Of a stretch of DNA of 37,741 nucleotides, positions 9,806 through 22,983 are shown piece after piece. Below the pieces are notes generated by a model that had not been told where the DNA came from, made no database searches, and worked only from the letters and a program-made list of their open reading frames with translations. The position numbers and the translations under genes are program-made. Position 1 is the stretch's first letter; each line of letters starts with the position of its first letter. Origin of the DNA: a bacterium (GTDB lineage Bacteria > Bacteroidota > Ignavibacteria > UBA10030); assembly GCA_007280275.1 (NCBI GenBank), contig QYQB01000167.1, forward strand, positions 1 to 37,741, written 5' to 3'.

Positions 9806-10444
9806 TTATCGGTTCACAGGACCGAGGATCTCGCCCTTGCAGATCCAGACTTTGATTCCGATCGCTCCGTAGATCGTACGGGAGGTCGCAGTCGCGTAGT
9901 CAATATCGGCACGGATGGTATGCAACGGGATGCGTCCTTCTTTGTACTGTTCTCTGCGCGCAATTTCTGCTCCGCCCAGCCGTCCTCCGCACATCACACG
10001 TATCCCCTCGGCACCCATTCTCATCGCCGCGGTAATCGACTGCTTCATCGCCCGACGGAAGGAAATTCTCCCTTCGATCTGCGATGCGATGGCTTCCGCA
10101 ACCAGTTGTGCATCGAGCTCCGGTCGTTTGATTTCATGGATGAGGATCTTCACGTCCTTCGAGGTGACCTTCTTGAGCTCTTCCTCGAGTTGGGCGATTT
10201 CCTTCCCGCTTTTTCCGATGACGATGCCGGGACGCGAGGTGTGAATCGTAATCACTGCGCGTTTCGGCGTCCGATCGATCTGCACACGGGAGATTCCGGC
10301 TTTCTTCAGACGGTTTCGGACATAATTCCGAACCATCAGGTCCTCTTGCAGCTTTCCTGCAAACCCTTTCTCGTCATACCAGTTTGAATCCCACAGCTTG
10401 GTGATGCCGAGACGAAATCCAATCGGATGTGTTTTTTGACCCAA
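9806..10444 (-). CDS. rpsC: 30S ribosomal protein S3
   Basis: MGQKTHPIGFRLGITKLWDSNWYDEKGFAGKL...; TTG start with GAGGAGG upstream. Confidence 0.98.
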   Translation of the reverse strand: MGQKTHPIGFRLGITKLWDSNWYDEKGFAGKLQEDLMVRNYVRNRLKKAGISRVQIDRTPKRAVITIHTSRPGIVIGKSGKEIAQLEEELKKVTSKDVKILIHEIKRPELDAQLVAEAIASQIEGRISFRRAMKQSITAAMRMGAEGIRVMCGGRLGGAEIARREQYKEGRIPLHTIRADIDYATATSRTIYGAIGIKVWICKGEILGPVNR

Positions 10445-10456
10445 AAGATCCTCCTC

Positions 10457-10918
10457 TTAGCTTCCCGTTGATGCTGGTTTCGGTTCCTGCTTCGTGGCTT
10501 CAGTTGCCTTCTTCTTGGTCTTCGACGTGGCCTCCGCCGCTGCTTTCGGTGCTGCGGGTTTCGCCTTCGCCTTGGTTGCGCGGGTTGCGACAACGATCGT
10601 CAGGTGATGCGAGCGCTTCCGAACGCGAAATGCTCGTCCCATCGGCGCAGGCCGAATACGCTTCACCATCGGCCCGCCATTGACGAAGACTTCCTTGACA
10701 AACATCGCCGCTGTGTCAATGCGTCCCCCCTCGTCCTTGCTATGCAGGTTCGAGATGGCCGAGCGCAACACTTTCTCCGCTGTCTTCGAGGCATGCTTGG
10801 GGGAAAAATGCAGCATGGTCAAAGCGTCCTCGACCCCTCGGCCTCGGATGAGATCAATGACTATCATCATCTTTCTCGGTGACGTATCAACAAATCGATG
10901 AATCGCTTGAGCTTCCAT
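10457..10918 (-). CDS. rplV: 50S ribosomal protein L22 with Ala/Lys-rich C-terminal tail
   Basis: ...RFVDTSPRKMMIVIDLIRGRGVEDALTMLHFSPKHASKTAEKVLRSAISN... then KAKAKPAAPKAAAEATSKTKKKATEATKQEPKPASTGS. Confidence 0.97.
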   Translation of the reverse strand: MEAQAIHRFVDTSPRKMMIVIDLIRGRGVEDALTMLHFSPKHASKTAEKVLRSAISNLHSKDEGGRIDTAAMFVKEVFVNGGPMVKRIRPAPMGRAFRVRKRSHHLTIVVATRATKAKAKPAAPKAAAEATSKTKKKATEATKQEPKPASTGS

Positions 10919-10938
10919 TCAAAATCCTCACTATGCCA

Positions 10939-11226
10939 CTAGGCGGGAGATGTAGTTTTCTCAGACTTCATACCGGGGTGACCACGGAATACCCGTGTGG
11001 GCGCAAACTCACCGAGCTTGTGGCCAACCATCGCTTCCTGAACGTACACCGGAATGAACTTATTTCCGTTGTGCACCGCGAACGTGTGTCCCACAAAGTC
11101 AGGAGTGATCGTTGACGACCGCGCCCAGGTCTTGATGACTTTCTTCTGATTCGACTTGTTCAGGGCTTCGACTTTGCCTTGCAGTTTCGGGTCCACGTAA
11201 GGACCCTTTTTCAGTGAACGACTCAT
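10939..11226 (-). CDS. rpsS: 30S ribosomal protein S19
   Basis: [54 protein letters not shown].... Confidence 0.98.
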   Translation of the reverse strand: MSRSLKKGPYVDPKLQGKVEALNKSNQKKVIKTWARSSTITPDFVGHTFAVHNGNKFIPVYVQEAMVGHKLGEFAPTRVFRGHPGMKSEKTTSPA

Positions 11227-11259
11227 TGCGCTCTTCTTTGGTTAGAGTGTGAGACTATC

Positions 11260-12093
11260 TTACTTGCGACGTTTCACAATGTATCTACTCGATTGATTCT
11301 TGCGTTTGCGTGTCTTCAAACCCTTCGCATATTTTCCCCATGGCGACTCCGGGTGCTGACCGCCACCACCGCTCTTCGACCGGCCTTCTCCACCACCCAT
11401 CGGGTGATCGACCGGGTTCATCGCCATACCTCGCGACTGAGGCCGGATTCCAAGCCAGCGTGAGCGACCCGCCTTTCCAAGACTGATATTCTCGTGATCG
11501 GCGTTTCCAACGATTCCGATTGTGGCGTAGCAGATCACGGGCACCTTCCGAACCTCACCCGAAGGGAGTTTCAACGTTGCGAAATCACCTTCTTTGGCCA
11601 TCAATTGCAGTGAGTTGCCAGCGCTCCGGCCGAGCTGCCCACCCTTGCCAGGCTTGAGTTCGACGTTATGGACGAATGTGCTGACAGGGATTTCGGAGAG
11701 CGGCATCGCGTTCCCCACCACTACTTCGGCGCCGGGTCCTGACATCAGCTTCTGCCCGACCTGCAAACCATCGGGAGCGATGATGTAGCGCTTCTCACCA
11801 TCGACGAACTGCAGAAGAGCGATGCGAGCTGAGCGGTTGGGATCATATTCGATCGCTGCAACCTTTGCCTCGACACCATGCCGTCCGCGTTTGAAATCCA
11901 CAATGCGGTACATCCGCTTGTGCCCACCGCCCCGATGACGGGAGGTGATGCGGCCCATGTTGTTTCTTCCGCCGGACTTCTTGATCGGCGTCAGCAACGC
12001 TTTTTCTGGAGTGGTCTTCGTGACTTCTTCGAACGTCGCGATCGAATAGAATCGCGTCGCTGGAGTCATCGGCCGTAGTTTTCGTAGTGCCAT
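11260..12093 (-). CDS. rplB: 50S ribosomal protein L2
   Basis: ...[29 protein letters not shown]...[22 protein letters not shown].... Confidence 0.98.
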   Translation of the reverse strand: MALRKLRPMTPATRFYSIATFEEVTKTTPEKALLTPIKKSGGRNNMGRITSRHRGGGHKRMYRIVDFKRGRHGVEAKVAAIEYDPNRSARIALLQFVDGEKRYIIAPDGLQVGQKLMSGPGAEVVVGNAMPLSEIPVSTFVHNVELKPGKGGQLGRSAGNSLQLMAKEGDFATLKLPSGEVRKVPVICYATIGIVGNADHENISLGKAGRSRWLGIRPQSRGMAMNPVDHPMGGGEGRSKSGGGGQHPESPWGKYAKGLKTRKRKNQSSRYIVKRRK

Positions 12094-12115
12094 AGGTTAC
12101 CTGCTGTTCGGTCAA

Positions 12116-12406
12116 TCAAACATTTTCAAAGTAATCGATCTTGTCGCCCTCTTTCAGGGTGACAATCGCCTTTTTCCAGGTGCTCTTGCGTCCCTCGAAC
12201 CTACCCTTGCGAGTCAGCTGAGTCTTGCGCTTTCCCTTTACGGTCATCGTGCGAACGCTGACAACGGTCACCTTGAACTTCTTCTCCACCGCCTTCGCAA
12301 TCTCGATCTTGTTGGCAGCCAGCGGTACCTCGAAGGAAAACTGCCGCTTTTCCTGCAGTCCTGTGATTTTTTCTGTGACGATCGGTCGCTTCAGAATTCC
12401 AGTCAT
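12116..12406 (-). CDS. rplW: 50S ribosomal protein L23
   Basis: MTGILKRPIVTEKITGLQEKRQFSFEVPLAANKIEIAKAVEKKFKVTVVSVRTM.... Confidence 0.97.
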   Translation of the reverse strand: MTGILKRPIVTEKITGLQEKRQFSFEVPLAANKIEIAKAVEKKFKVTVVSVRTMTVKGKRKTQLTRKGRFEGRKSTWKKAIVTLKEGDKIDYFENV

Positions 12407-12415
12407 AGCCTTAGC

Positions 12416-13045
12416 CTAGTTCATCAACGATTTCTGGAGAACACCGACGGCGCTCTTCTGAATAAGCAGCACCTGAGTGTCTAATATGTCGTACGTCGAG
12501 GCCTTGTCGGCTTCCCGGATGTTCACCGTGGGAATGTTGCGGCCGGACTTGTACACACTCTCTTCGTTCTTGCTGGTGATCAGCAGCGTCTTCTTTCCAT
12601 AGAGCGACAATGCTTTCAGAACGGACGTGAGCTCCTTTGTCTTCGGCGCATCGAGGCTGAAATCTTCCACGACGACGATTGAATTATCTTTCGCTTTGTA
12701 GCTGAGGGCAGACTTCCTGGCGAGGGCTTTGACCTTCGCCGTGATCTTCAGCACGTAGTCATGCGGTTTGGGGCCAAAAATCGAACCGCCACCAACCCAC
12801 ACGCCAGACCTGGTTGACCCGGAACGCGCACGGCCTGTCTTCTTCTGCTTGAAGGGCTTCTTCCCACCGCCTCTGACTTCGCTGCGCCCCTTGACTTTGT
12901 GGGTACCCTGGCGCTGATTTGCCTGGATCGAGCGGACCGCCTGGTAGATGGCGTGGTCGTTCGGAATGATCTCAAAGACCTCCGGCGCAAGTGTCACAGT
13001 CTCGCCGCTTTTCGTACCGTCTTTTTTATAAACTTCTAACTCCAT
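12416..13045 (-). CDS. rplD: 50S ribosomal protein L4
   Basis: ...NQRQGTHKVKGRSEVRGGGKKPFKQKKTGRARSGSTRSGVWVGGGSIFGPKPHDY.... Confidence 0.98.
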   Translation of the reverse strand: MELEVYKKDGTKSGETVTLAPEVFEIIPNDHAIYQAVRSIQANQRQGTHKVKGRSEVRGGGKKPFKQKKTGRARSGSTRSGVWVGGGSIFGPKPHDYVLKITAKVKALARKSALSYKAKDNSIVVVEDFSLDAPKTKELTSVLKALSLYGKKTLLITSKNEESVYKSGRNIPTVNIREADKASTYDILDTQVLLIQKSAVGVLQKSLMN

Positions 13046-13070
13046 GGCTTTTCTTCCCGAGCACTGCGTC

Positions 13071-13697
13071 TCAGCTCTGTTTTACGATTTCGAGATAACT
13101 ATTGATAGCTCCTGGGACAGACCCCTTCACGATCAGGATGTTGGATTCCGCAATTACCTTGAGAACTTTCAGGTTCTTCACGGTCACGCGTTCCCCGCCC
13201 ATCCGGCCGGCCATACGCATACCCTTCAACACTCGGGAAGGATACGAACTGGAACCGATCGATCCGGGTGCCCGCACACGATCGGACTGACCGTGCGTTG
13301 TCATGCCGACGCCGCCGAAATGATGCCGTTTCACGACACCCTGGAAGCCTCTTCCCTTCGACCGTCCCGATACATCCACGACATCGCCCTGCGCGAAGGA
13401 GTCGACACGCACTTCCTGTCCAAGCTGGAACTGCGTCCCGTTGATAATGCGAAACTCCGAGATGAGCCGAAGTGGTTTCACGCCGCTCTTCTTGAAGTGA
13501 CCTTTTAGTGGTTTGTTCACAAGCCGTTCTTTGATTTCGTCGAAACCGAGTTGCACAGCTTCGTACCCGTCTTTGACCTTCGTCCTGACCTGCGTGACGT
13601 AGCACGGACCGGCTTCGATGATGGTGCAAGGAATCATCTGCCCATTGTCATCAAAGATGCTTGTCATTCCAATCTTTTTACCGAGAATGCCGCTCAC
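13071..13697 (-). CDS. rplC: 50S ribosomal protein L3
   Basis: [39 protein letters not shown]...[22 protein letters not shown] start. Confidence 0.98.
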   Translation of the reverse strand: MSGILGKKIGMTSIFDDNGQMIPCTIIEAGPCYVTQVRTKVKDGYEAVQLGFDEIKERLVNKPLKGHFKKSGVKPLRLISEFRIINGTQFQLGQEVRVDSFAQGDVVDVSGRSKGRGFQGVVKRHHFGGVGMTTHGQSDRVRAPGSIGSSSYPSRVLKGMRMAGRMGGERVTVKNLKVLKVIAESNILIVKGSVPGAINSYLEIVKQS

Positions 13698-13805
13698 TGT
13701 TCTGCTCCTGAGTCATCCCCTTGTCGACTCACTCGTTGTGTTCGAACAAGGCTCTCATTACAAAATAGGAATTGGTTCAGTTTTCGTCCGACCGTCGAAC
13801 CGACA

Positions 13806-14114
13806 CTAGACCTTGATCTCCACATCAACTCCCGCAGGCAACTCAAGCTTCATCAGCGAGTCCACCGTCTTGCTCGTGGAGTTGAGAATATCGATCAACC
13901 GCTTGTGCGATCGCGTCTCAAATTGCTCGCGCGATTTCTTATCAACGTGAGGAGACCGGTTCACGACGTAGAGCGACCGTTTCGTGGGCAAAGGAATGGG
14001 ACCAGACACAACAGCTCCGGTCGCCTTTACCGTCTTGATGATCTTCTCAGCCGACTTATCGATCAGGTTATGATCGTACGACTTCAACTTGATGCGAATC
14101 TTCTGACCAGCCAA
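13806..14114 (-). CDS. rpsJ: 30S ribosomal protein S10
   Basis: [66 protein letters not shown]...; TTG start with GGGAGG upstream. Confidence 0.98.
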   Translation of the reverse strand: MAGQKIRIKLKSYDHNLIDKSAEKIIKTVKATGAVVSGPIPLPTKRSLYVVNRSPHVDKKSREQFETRSHKRLIDILNSTSKTVDSLMKLELPAGVDVEIKV

Positions 14115-14143
14115 CGAAGATTCCTCCCTCAGTTACGAGAATG

Positions 14144-14178
14144 AAAAACCAAAGGGTTCCGACCGAAAGCCAGAACCC
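14144..14178 (-). terminator. Intrinsic terminator/attenuator-like hairpin between tuf and rpsJ
   Basis: Minus-strand sequence GGGTTCTGGC-TTTCG-GTCGGAACCC (10-bp stem with two G-U pairs), then TTTGGTTTTTC; begins 6 nt past the tuf stop. Confidence 0.65.
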
Positions 14179-14184
14179 CTGTGC

Positions 14185-15396
14185 TTACTCAACGATTTTC
14201 GACACAACACCGGCACCCACGGTACGTCCGCCTTCACGAATGGCGAACCGGAGGCCTTCTTCCATAGCGACGTCGGACACGAGCTCGACCTGCATGTTGT
14301 CGACGTTGTCGCCCGGCATGACCATTTCGACGCCGGCAGGAAGGCTGACCACGCCCGTCACGTCCGTCGTCCGGAAGTAAAACTGCGGACGGTAGCCGTT
14401 CATGAACGGCGTGTGACGTCCACCTTCGTCTTTCTTCAAAACGTACACCTGGGCGTTGAACTTCTTGTGCGGCGTGATGGATCCGACCTTCGCAATGACC
14501 ATACCGCGCTCGAGTTCGTCCTTCTCAACACCACGCAAGAGCAATCCGGCGTTGTCGCCTGCCGTGACTTCATCAAGCTCCTTGCGAAACATCTCAGCAC
14601 CCGTGATGACCGTCTTCTTATGCGCTCCGAAGCCGACGACCTCAACTTCATCGCCAACCTTTGCCTTGCCGCGCTCGACACGGCCGGTACCGACGGTACC
14701 ACGACCGGTGATCGAGAAAACGTCTTCAACCGGCATCAGGAAGGGCTTGTCGACGTTTCGAAGTGGCAACGGGATATAGTTGTCCACCGCATCCATCAGT
14801 TCGTTGATGCACGCGAAGGCCGGATCATCCGGCTTCACATCGGGCCGAAGCGCTGCTTCCATGGCCTTCAACGCGGAGCCGCGGATAATCGGAATTTCGT
14901 CGCCGGGAAAATCGTTCTTCTTCAGGAGGTCGCGCATCTCAAGTTCGACCAGGTCCAACAACTCCGAATCGTCCACCGCATCGACTTTGTTCATGAACAC
15001 AACAATCTTCGGCACGTTCACCTGGTGTGCCAGCAGGATGTGCTCACGCGTCTGGGGCATCGGACCATCGGTTCCGGCAACTACCACGATTGCGCCGTCC
15101 ATCTGGGCAGCGCCCGTGATCATGTTCTTGATATAGTCAGCGTGACCCGGGCAATCGACGTGCGCATAGTGACGCTTCGCTGTCGAGTATTCCACGTGCG
15201 CCGTGTTGATCGTTATACCACGGGCCTTCTCTTCAGGCGCGTTGTCGATAGAATCGAACGTGCGAATCTGGGACAAACCCCGTTTCGCCAGGACCATCGT
15301 GATAGCCGCTGTGAGGGTCGTCTTTCCATGGTCAACGTGACCGATCGTGCCCACGTTTACGTGCGGCTTACTGCGATCAAATTTTTCCTTTGCCAT
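14185..15396 (-). CDS. tuf: Elongation factor Tu
   Basis: 403-aa [36 protein letters not shown]...[23 protein letters not shown]. Confidence 0.99.
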   Translation of the reverse strand: MAKEKFDRSKPHVNVGTIGHVDHGKTTLTAAITMVLAKRGLSQIRTFDSIDNAPEEKARGITINTAHVEYSTAKRHYAHVDCPGHADYIKNMITGAAQMDGAIVVVAGTDGPMPQTREHILLAHQVNVPKIVVFMNKVDAVDDSELLDLVELEMRDLLKKNDFPGDEIPIIRGSALKAMEAALRPDVKPDDPAFACINELMDAVDNYIPLPLRNVDKPFLMPVEDVFSITGRGTVGTGRVERGKAKVGDEVEVVGFGAHKKTVITGAEMFRKELDEVTAGDNAGLLLRGVEKDELERGMVIAKVGSITPHKKFNAQVYVLKKDEGGRHTPFMNGYRPQFYFRTTDVTGVVSLPAGVEMVMPGDNVDNMQVELVSDVAMEEGLRFAIREGGRTVGAGVVSKIVE

Positions 15397-15447
15397 GTGG
15401 ATGATCTCCTTTGGTTGTGTCTGAAGTCAATTACTATCGATTTCCCG

Positions 15448-17550
<2,103 letters not shown>

Positions 17551-17634
17551 AAAATTACAGTGACCCGAGAGGGCAGCATTCCCCTGCGGTATGTGAAAAC
17601 GATACGGACTATTTACCGAACGAGCGGTACTTGA

Positions 17635-18102
17635 TTACCACTTAAAGTGTGCAAAAGCCTTGTTGGCTTCTGCCATGCGATGGACATCATCCTTCTTCTT
17701 GATCGCGCCACCCTCACCTGCAGCGGCAGCCATCAATTCAGAGGCCAGCTTCTGTGCCATCGATGTATCCGAGCGATCTTTGGAGTAGCCGATCAACCAG
17801 CGGATTGCAAGAGCGGTTCGTCGCTCGGGACGAACTTCTGTGGGAACTTGATAGGTAGCACCACCGACTCTACGTGCGCGCACTTCGATCATGGGCGACG
17901 CATTGTTAACCGCTTTCTTGAAAACATCCAGAGGCTTGTTTTTGGTTTTCTCCTCGATGAGGTCAAAGGCCCCGTACAGGATTCCCCGGGCAGTATGCTT
18001 CTTGCCCCCCTTCAACAAGGAATTGATGAATCGCGAAACCAAAATGTCCTGGTATTTTGGATCGGGACTTGTGATGCGTCGTGTTGAGCGTTTCTTTCTC
18101 AT
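17635..18102 (-). CDS. rpsG: 30S ribosomal protein S7
   Basis: MRKKRSTRRITSPDPKYQDILVSRFINSLLKGGKKHTA...AFAHFKW. Confidence 0.98.
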   Translation of the reverse strand: MRKKRSTRRITSPDPKYQDILVSRFINSLLKGGKKHTARGILYGAFDLIEEKTKNKPLDVFKKAVNNASPMIEVRARRVGGATYQVPTEVRPERRTALAIRWLIGYSKDRSDTSMAQKLASELMAAAAGEGGAIKKKDDVHRMAEANKAFAHFKW

Positions 18103-18116
18103 CCGTTCTCTGTGAC

Positions 18117-18494
18117 CTAAGCCTGCTTTGGCTTTTTAGCTCCGTACTTTGAGCGCCCCTGTTTTCTGTCCTGCACACCCTGCGTGTCCAGCGTACCACG
18201 AATGATGTGGTAGCGAACACCCGGAAGATCCTTGACACGACCGCCTCTGATAAGAACGATAGAGTGTTCCTGCAGATTGTGGCCTTCACCTGGAATGTAG
18301 GCGGTTACCTCCATCCCATTTGTCAAGCGGACACGGGCGACCTTTCTGAGAGCTGAGTTTGGTTTCTTCGGAGTCGTTGTGTAGACCCTTGTGCACACTC
18401 CCCGCTTTTGCGGGCTGGACTGCAGTGCAGGGGACTTACTTTTCCAAAGAACCTGTTCTCTGCCGTTATGAACTAGTTGATTAATTGTCGGCAC
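18117..18494 (-). CDS. rpsL: 30S ribosomal protein S12
   Basis: [51 protein letters not shown]...; GTG start with GAGGAG upstream. Confidence 0.98.
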   Translation of the reverse strand: MPTINQLVHNGREQVLWKSKSPALQSSPQKRGVCTRVYTTTPKKPNSALRKVARVRLTNGMEVTAYIPGEGHNLQEHSIVLIRGGRVKDLPGVRYHIIRGTLDTQGVQDRKQGRSKYGAKKPKQA

Positions 18495-18542
18495 TCAGAT
18501 CGACTCCTCTTGAGGCAAAAAAGTTGATTAAAATAGCTTTTT

Positions 18543-18571
18543 AATATACTACAATTTCTAGATTTTGTCAA
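18543..18571 (-). promoter_or_regulatory. Near-consensus housekeeping promoter upstream of rpsL (str/S10/spc/alpha genes)
   Basis: Minus strand TTGACA (18566-18571), 17-bp spacer AAATCTAGAAATTGTAG, TATATT (18543-18548); in the rpoC-rpsL gap. Confidence 0.8.
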
Positions 18572-18607
18572 ACACTTTCTGCTGCCATGCCCCAAGAATT
18601 GTTGAAC

Positions 18608-21600
18608 TTACGGGGCCACAACCCGGACCTTGCGTTTCCGCTCCTTCGGTGCCCCAACCTCCACCGGCTCGTAGCTCGGAGCACCCTCTGCCTCCGCAAT
18701 CGGAGTTTCAGGCGATTCCACAAAGAGCTCGCGGTATTTCTTCTGACCTGTTCCAGCCGGGATCAAATGCCCCATGATCACGTTTTCTTTCAAACCGAGC
18801 AGATGATCGACTTTTCCTTCGATGGCAGCATCCGTCAGGACTTTTGTCGTTTCCTGGAATGATGCGGCAGAGATGAAGCTGTCCGTTGTCAGTGAGGCCT
18901 GGGTAATCCCGAGGAGAATAGGCTCTGATGTCGCGGCTTCTGCATCTCGCACCTCGACCACCTTCTTCTCCTTCTTTCGAATGTCAGCATTGATTTCCCG
19001 GACCGCCTTTTTCGTCGAAATCGCACCGATTTTCAGCTTCGAATCCCCCTTGTTCACCACCACGACCTTCCCAATCATGCTATCGTTTTCGTCGTGCAAG
19101 CGAGTCTTATCTACATTGTCCCCTTCCAGATACTTGGTGTCACCCGGATCGACGATTCGCTCTTTCTGCATCATCATACGGACAATAACTTCGATGTGTT
19201 TGTCATTGATCTTCACACCCTGCATCCGGTACACTTCCTGGATCTCATTCACAAGGTATTCCTGAACGGCTGTCGTGCCCTTGATCCTGAGGATATCGTG
19301 AGGATCGATGGCGCCGGCCGAGAGGCGGTCAGCAGCGTGCACCACATCATTGTCCTGCACCAGGATGTGCTTCCCGAGCGGGATCAGATACGTGCGCTTG
19401 TCCTTGCCGTCGTGGCTCTGCACAAACACTTCGCGTGCACCACGCTTCGGCTGACCGATCGTGACGATACCGTCGATTTCGGAGATCACTGCCGGCTCGT
19501 TCGGATGTCGTCCCTCAAACAGCTCAGTCACGCGCGGCAGACCACCGGTGATGTCACGCGTCTTGCCGATGTCACGCGGAATCTTCACGAGCACGGTGCC
19601 GGCGTGGATTACGTCACCGTCATCGACCATAAGATGCGCCCTCGTCGGGATGGAGTAGGTTGCAACTTTCTGCCCCTTCGCGTTGATAACCGCAATCGCC
19701 GGGATGAGACTTTTCTCGCGGCTATCGATGACCACCTTCTGAATGTGTCCGGTCTGCTCATCCGGTTCTTCACGGAACGAAACGTTCTCCTTGAGATCCA
19801 CGTACTTCAGGGTTCCCTTGTGCTCTGATACGATCAAAGCGTTGTACGGATCCCACTCGTAGATCATCTCGGCCTTCGAGACTTTCGCGAGGTCACGAAT
19901 CATGATCACCGAACCGTAGGGTACATCGTACTTCGTCAGGACGCGATTGTCATCATCGATGATATTGATGACACCGCTTCGGCCGGAGGCGATTAAGTGC
20001 TTGCCGGTTTCGGATTCAACTTCTATGGTCTTCAGACCTTCGTACTTCACCCTGCCTTCGAACTTGGAAAGGATCTGCGATTGTGCAGCGATCAAGCTGG
20101 CAGTTCCACCCGTGTGGAATGTCCGAAGTGTCAGCTGAGTACCCGGCTCGCCAATCGACTGTGCCGCGATGACACCGGTGGCAGTGCCAGGCTCAACAAG
20201 CTTTCCTGTTGTGAGGTCCCTGCCGTAGCATTTCGCGCAGACACCGCGTCGTGAGTTGCACGTCAACGCAGAGCGGATTTCGACCAGCTCGATCGACGTC
20301 TCGGAGATGCGCTGCGCCTTGTCCTCGTCTATGATTTCGGCTGTCTTGACGATGACCTGGCCCGTCAACGGATCCGTCACGTCGTGCACCGATACGCGTC
20401 CGAGAATACGCTCGGACAACGGCTCCTTCACATCCTCCCCTTCTTTCAGGGCGCTTGTCAGCACTCCGCGGATGGTACCGCAATCCTCCTCGGCGATGAT
20501 GGCGTCCTGTGCGACATCGATAAGCCGGCGTGTAAGATACCCCGCGTCGGCCGTTTTCAGAGCGGTATCGGCAAGGCCTTTGCGTGCGCCGTGCGTCGAG
20601 ATGAAGTACTCAAGGATCGACAACCCTTCACGGAAATTCGCCGTGATCGGATTCTCAATCAACTCGCCCGTTGCTCCCGACATGCTCTTTTGCGGTTTGG
20701 CCATCAGTCCGCGCATACCGGCGAGCTGTCGGACCTGCTCTTTGGAACCACGAGCGCCCGAGTCGACCATCATATAGAGTGAGTTGAACCCGTCCCTGGA
20801 ATGCTGCAGCGAATCAAACAGCTTTTCAGCAATTCTGCTCGTCGCCCGGGTCCAGATGTCGATCACTTTGTTGTAGCGCTCACCATTTGTGATAAAGCCC
20901 CGATAGTATTGATTCTCGACGTTCTCCACGTCCTTCTGGGCTTTTGCCACCATCTCATATTTCTCTCGAGGAATAATGACATCCCCGATGGAAACGGACA
21001 GGCCGCCCTGGGTCGCGTACTGGAAACCGAGGTTCTTCAGGTTATCCAGAAACTTCGCAGTAACGAGATTGCCACAACGCCGGAAAACGTTCGCGATGAT
21101 CTGCACGAGCCGCTTCTTGTTCAGTAGTTCATTGATGAACGGAACGTCTTTCGGTACAATTTGATTGAAGATCACGCGCCCTGTCGTTGTCTCGACGGGC
21201 TTGCCGTCGATACGAACTTTGATACGGGCGTGGAGGCCGATTCTTTTCTGATCGAACGCGATGATGGCGTCCTGCGGCGAGTAGAACGTCATTCCCTCAC
21301 CCATGTCCCCTGCCCTGGACTTCGTCAGGTAGTAGCATCCGAGCACCTGATCTTGCGTCGGAGTAACAATCGGCGCACCGCTTGCGGGAGAAAGAATGTT
21401 ATGGCTTGACAACATCAGAATGCGTGCTTCGACCTGAGCTTCGTACGACAACGGCACGTGGACGGCCATCTGGTCGCCATCGAAGTCAGCATTGAACGCC
21501 GTGCAGACCATCGGGTGAATTCTGATGGCCTTGCCTTCGACGAGCACAGGCTGGAACGCCTGGATACCCAACCGGTGCAGTGTCGGAGCGCGGTTGAGGA

Positions 21601-22900
21601 GCACCGGATGACCATCGATGATGTGGTCCAGAATATCCCAGACCTCCGGTCCCTTCTTGTCGACCATCTTCTTCGCACTCTTCACCGTCTTCACCAGTCC
21701 GCGCTCGATGAGTTTGCGGATGATGTGCGGTTTGAACAACTCGACCGCCATGTCCTTTGGCAGACCGCATTCGTGGAGCCTCAGTTCCGGACCGACGACG
21801 ATGACGGAACGACCTGAATAGTCAACGCGCTTGCCGAGCAGATTCTGGCGGAACCGCCCCTGCTTCCCCTTTAACATGTCTGACAGCGACTTGAGGGCGC
21901 GGTTGTTGTCACTGCGGACCGCATTTACGCGCCGGGAATTGTCGAGCAGCGAGTCGACGGCTTCCTGGAGCATCCGCTTCTCATTGCGGAGGATCACCTC
22001 AGGGGCCTTGATCTCGATGAGCCTTTTGAGTCGGTTGTTCCGAATGATCACACGGCGATAGAGATCGTTTAGATCTGATGTCGCGAACCGTCCGCCTTCC
22101 AACGGCACGAGCGGCCGCAACTCGGGAGGAATGACCGGGATGACATCCAACACCATCCAGTCCGGCTTGTTTGGCGCGTTTGCCTCGCTCTTGCGGAATG
22201 CTTCAATAACCCGCAGGCGCTTGAGGGCTTCAGTCTTCTTTTGGACCGATGTTTCGGTCTTGACCTCAACACGCAACTCCAGCGCGAGTTCATCGACATG
22301 CACGCGTCTGAGCAGATCCTTGATTGCGTCGCCGCCCATCTTCGCAATGAACTTTTTCGGATCCGAGTTTTCAAGGTCGTCGTTGTTTTCCGGCAGCGAA
22401 GCGATGATCTCGAGGTACTGATCCTCAGTAATGAGATCCTGCTTCTGAATACCTGTCGTGCCGGGGTTGATGACGACGTAGGACTCATAGTAGATGATCT
22501 TCTCGAGTTCTTTGCTCGAGAGTCCGAGGACATAGCCGATCTTGCTGGGCAGCGATCGGAAATACCAGATGTGGACGACAGGCACCGCGAGGGCGATATG
22601 GCCCATCCGCTCCCGACGAACGCTTTTTTGCGTCACCTCAACGCCGCACCGGTCGCACGTGATCCCCTTGTAGCGGATCCGTTTGTACTTGCCGCAATGG
22701 CATTCCCAATCTCGAACCGGTCCAAAAATCTTCTCGCAGAAGAGACCGTCTTTTTCGGGTCGGAACGAACGGTAATTGATTGTTTCCGGCTTTGTCACCT
22801 CGCCATGCGAGCGGGCCAGAATCATATCAGGCGATGCCAGGCTAATGATGATCTTGGAAAAGGTCTTCTTCGCTGACGCTTCGCTTGATGTAAATGGCAT
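18608..22900 (-). CDS. rpoC: DNA-directed RNA polymerase subunit beta-prime
   Basis: 1430-aa ORF with zinc site [24 protein letters not shown] and catalytic [16 protein letters not shown]. Confidence 0.99.
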   Translation of the reverse strand: MPFTSSEASAKKTFSKIIISLASPDMILARSHGEVTKPETINYRSFRPEKDGLFCEKIFGPVRDWECHCGKYKRIRYKGITCDRCGVEVTQKSVRRERMGHIALAVPVVHIWYFRSLPSKIGYVLGLSSKELEKIIYYESYVVINPGTTGIQKQDLITEDQYLEIIASLPENNDDLENSDPKKFIAKMGGDAIKDLLRRVHVDELALELRVEVKTETSVQKKTEALKRLRVIEAFRKSEANAPNKPDWMVLDVIPVIPPELRPLVPLEGGRFATSDLNDLYRRVIIRNNRLKRLIEIKAPEVILRNEKRMLQEAVDSLLDNSRRVNAVRSDNNRALKSLSDMLKGKQGRFRQNLLGKRVDYSGRSVIVVGPELRLHECGLPKDMAVELFKPHIIRKLIERGLVKTVKSAKKMVDKKGPEVWDILDHIIDGHPVLLNRAPTLHRLGIQAFQPVLVEGKAIRIHPMVCTAFNADFDGDQMAVHVPLSYEAQVEARILMLSSHNILSPASGAPIVTPTQDQVLGCYYLTKSRAGDMGEGMTFYSPQDAIIAFDQKRIGLHARIKVRIDGKPVETTTGRVIFNQIVPKDVPFINELLNKKRLVQIIANVFRRCGNLVTAKFLDNLKNLGFQYATQGGLSVSIGDVIIPREKYEMVAKAQKDVENVENQYYRGFITNGERYNKVIDIWTRATSRIAEKLFDSLQHSRDGFNSLYMMVDSGARGSKEQVRQLAGMRGLMAKPQKSMSGATGELIENPITANFREGLSILEYFISTHGARKGLADTALKTADAGYLTRRLIDVAQDAIIAEEDCGTIRGVLTSALKEGEDVKEPLSERILGRVSVHDVTDPLTGQVIVKTAEIIDEDKAQRISETSIELVEIRSALTCNSRRGVCAKCYGRDLTTGKLVEPGTATGVIAAQSIGEPGTQLTLRTFHTGGTASLIAAQSQILSKFEGRVKYEGLKTIEVESETGKHLIASGRSGVINIIDDDNRVLTKYDVPYGSVIMIRDLAKVSKAEMIYEWDPYNALIVSEHKGTLKYVDLKENVSFREEPDEQTGHIQKVVIDSREKSLIPAIAVINAKGQKVATYSIPTRAHLMVDDGDVIHAGTVLVKIPRDIGKTRDITGGLPRVTELFEGRHPNEPAVISEIDGIVTIGQPKRGAREVFVQSHDGKDKRTYLIPLGKHILVQDNDVVHAADRLSAGAIDPHDILRIKGTTAVQEYLVNEIQEVYRMQGVKINDKHIEVIVRMMMQKERIVDPGDTKYLEGDNVDKTRLHDENDSMIGKVVVVNKGDSKLKIGAISTKKAVREINADIRKKEKKVVEVRDAEAATSEPILLGITQASLTTDSFISAASFQETTKVLTDAAIEGKVDHLLGLKENVIMGHLIPAGTGQKKYRELFVESPETPIAEAEGAPSYEPVEVGAPKERKRKVRVVAP

Positions 22901-22983
22901 GTAGAACCTCCATCGAACAATTGTATTTTGCTACGCCGAGGGCGCAGACCAGTTCAGGGTCTTACCGGGGGATCAAAACGACA

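Noticed and set aside
9419-10387. 322-aa plus-strand ORF antisense to rplP/rpsC
   Set aside because: Same shadow-ORF explanation; crosses the boundary of two real genes.
18117-18494. Possible streptomycin-resistance changes in rpsL
   Set aside because: [12 protein letters not shown] and [13 protein letters not shown] are canonical.
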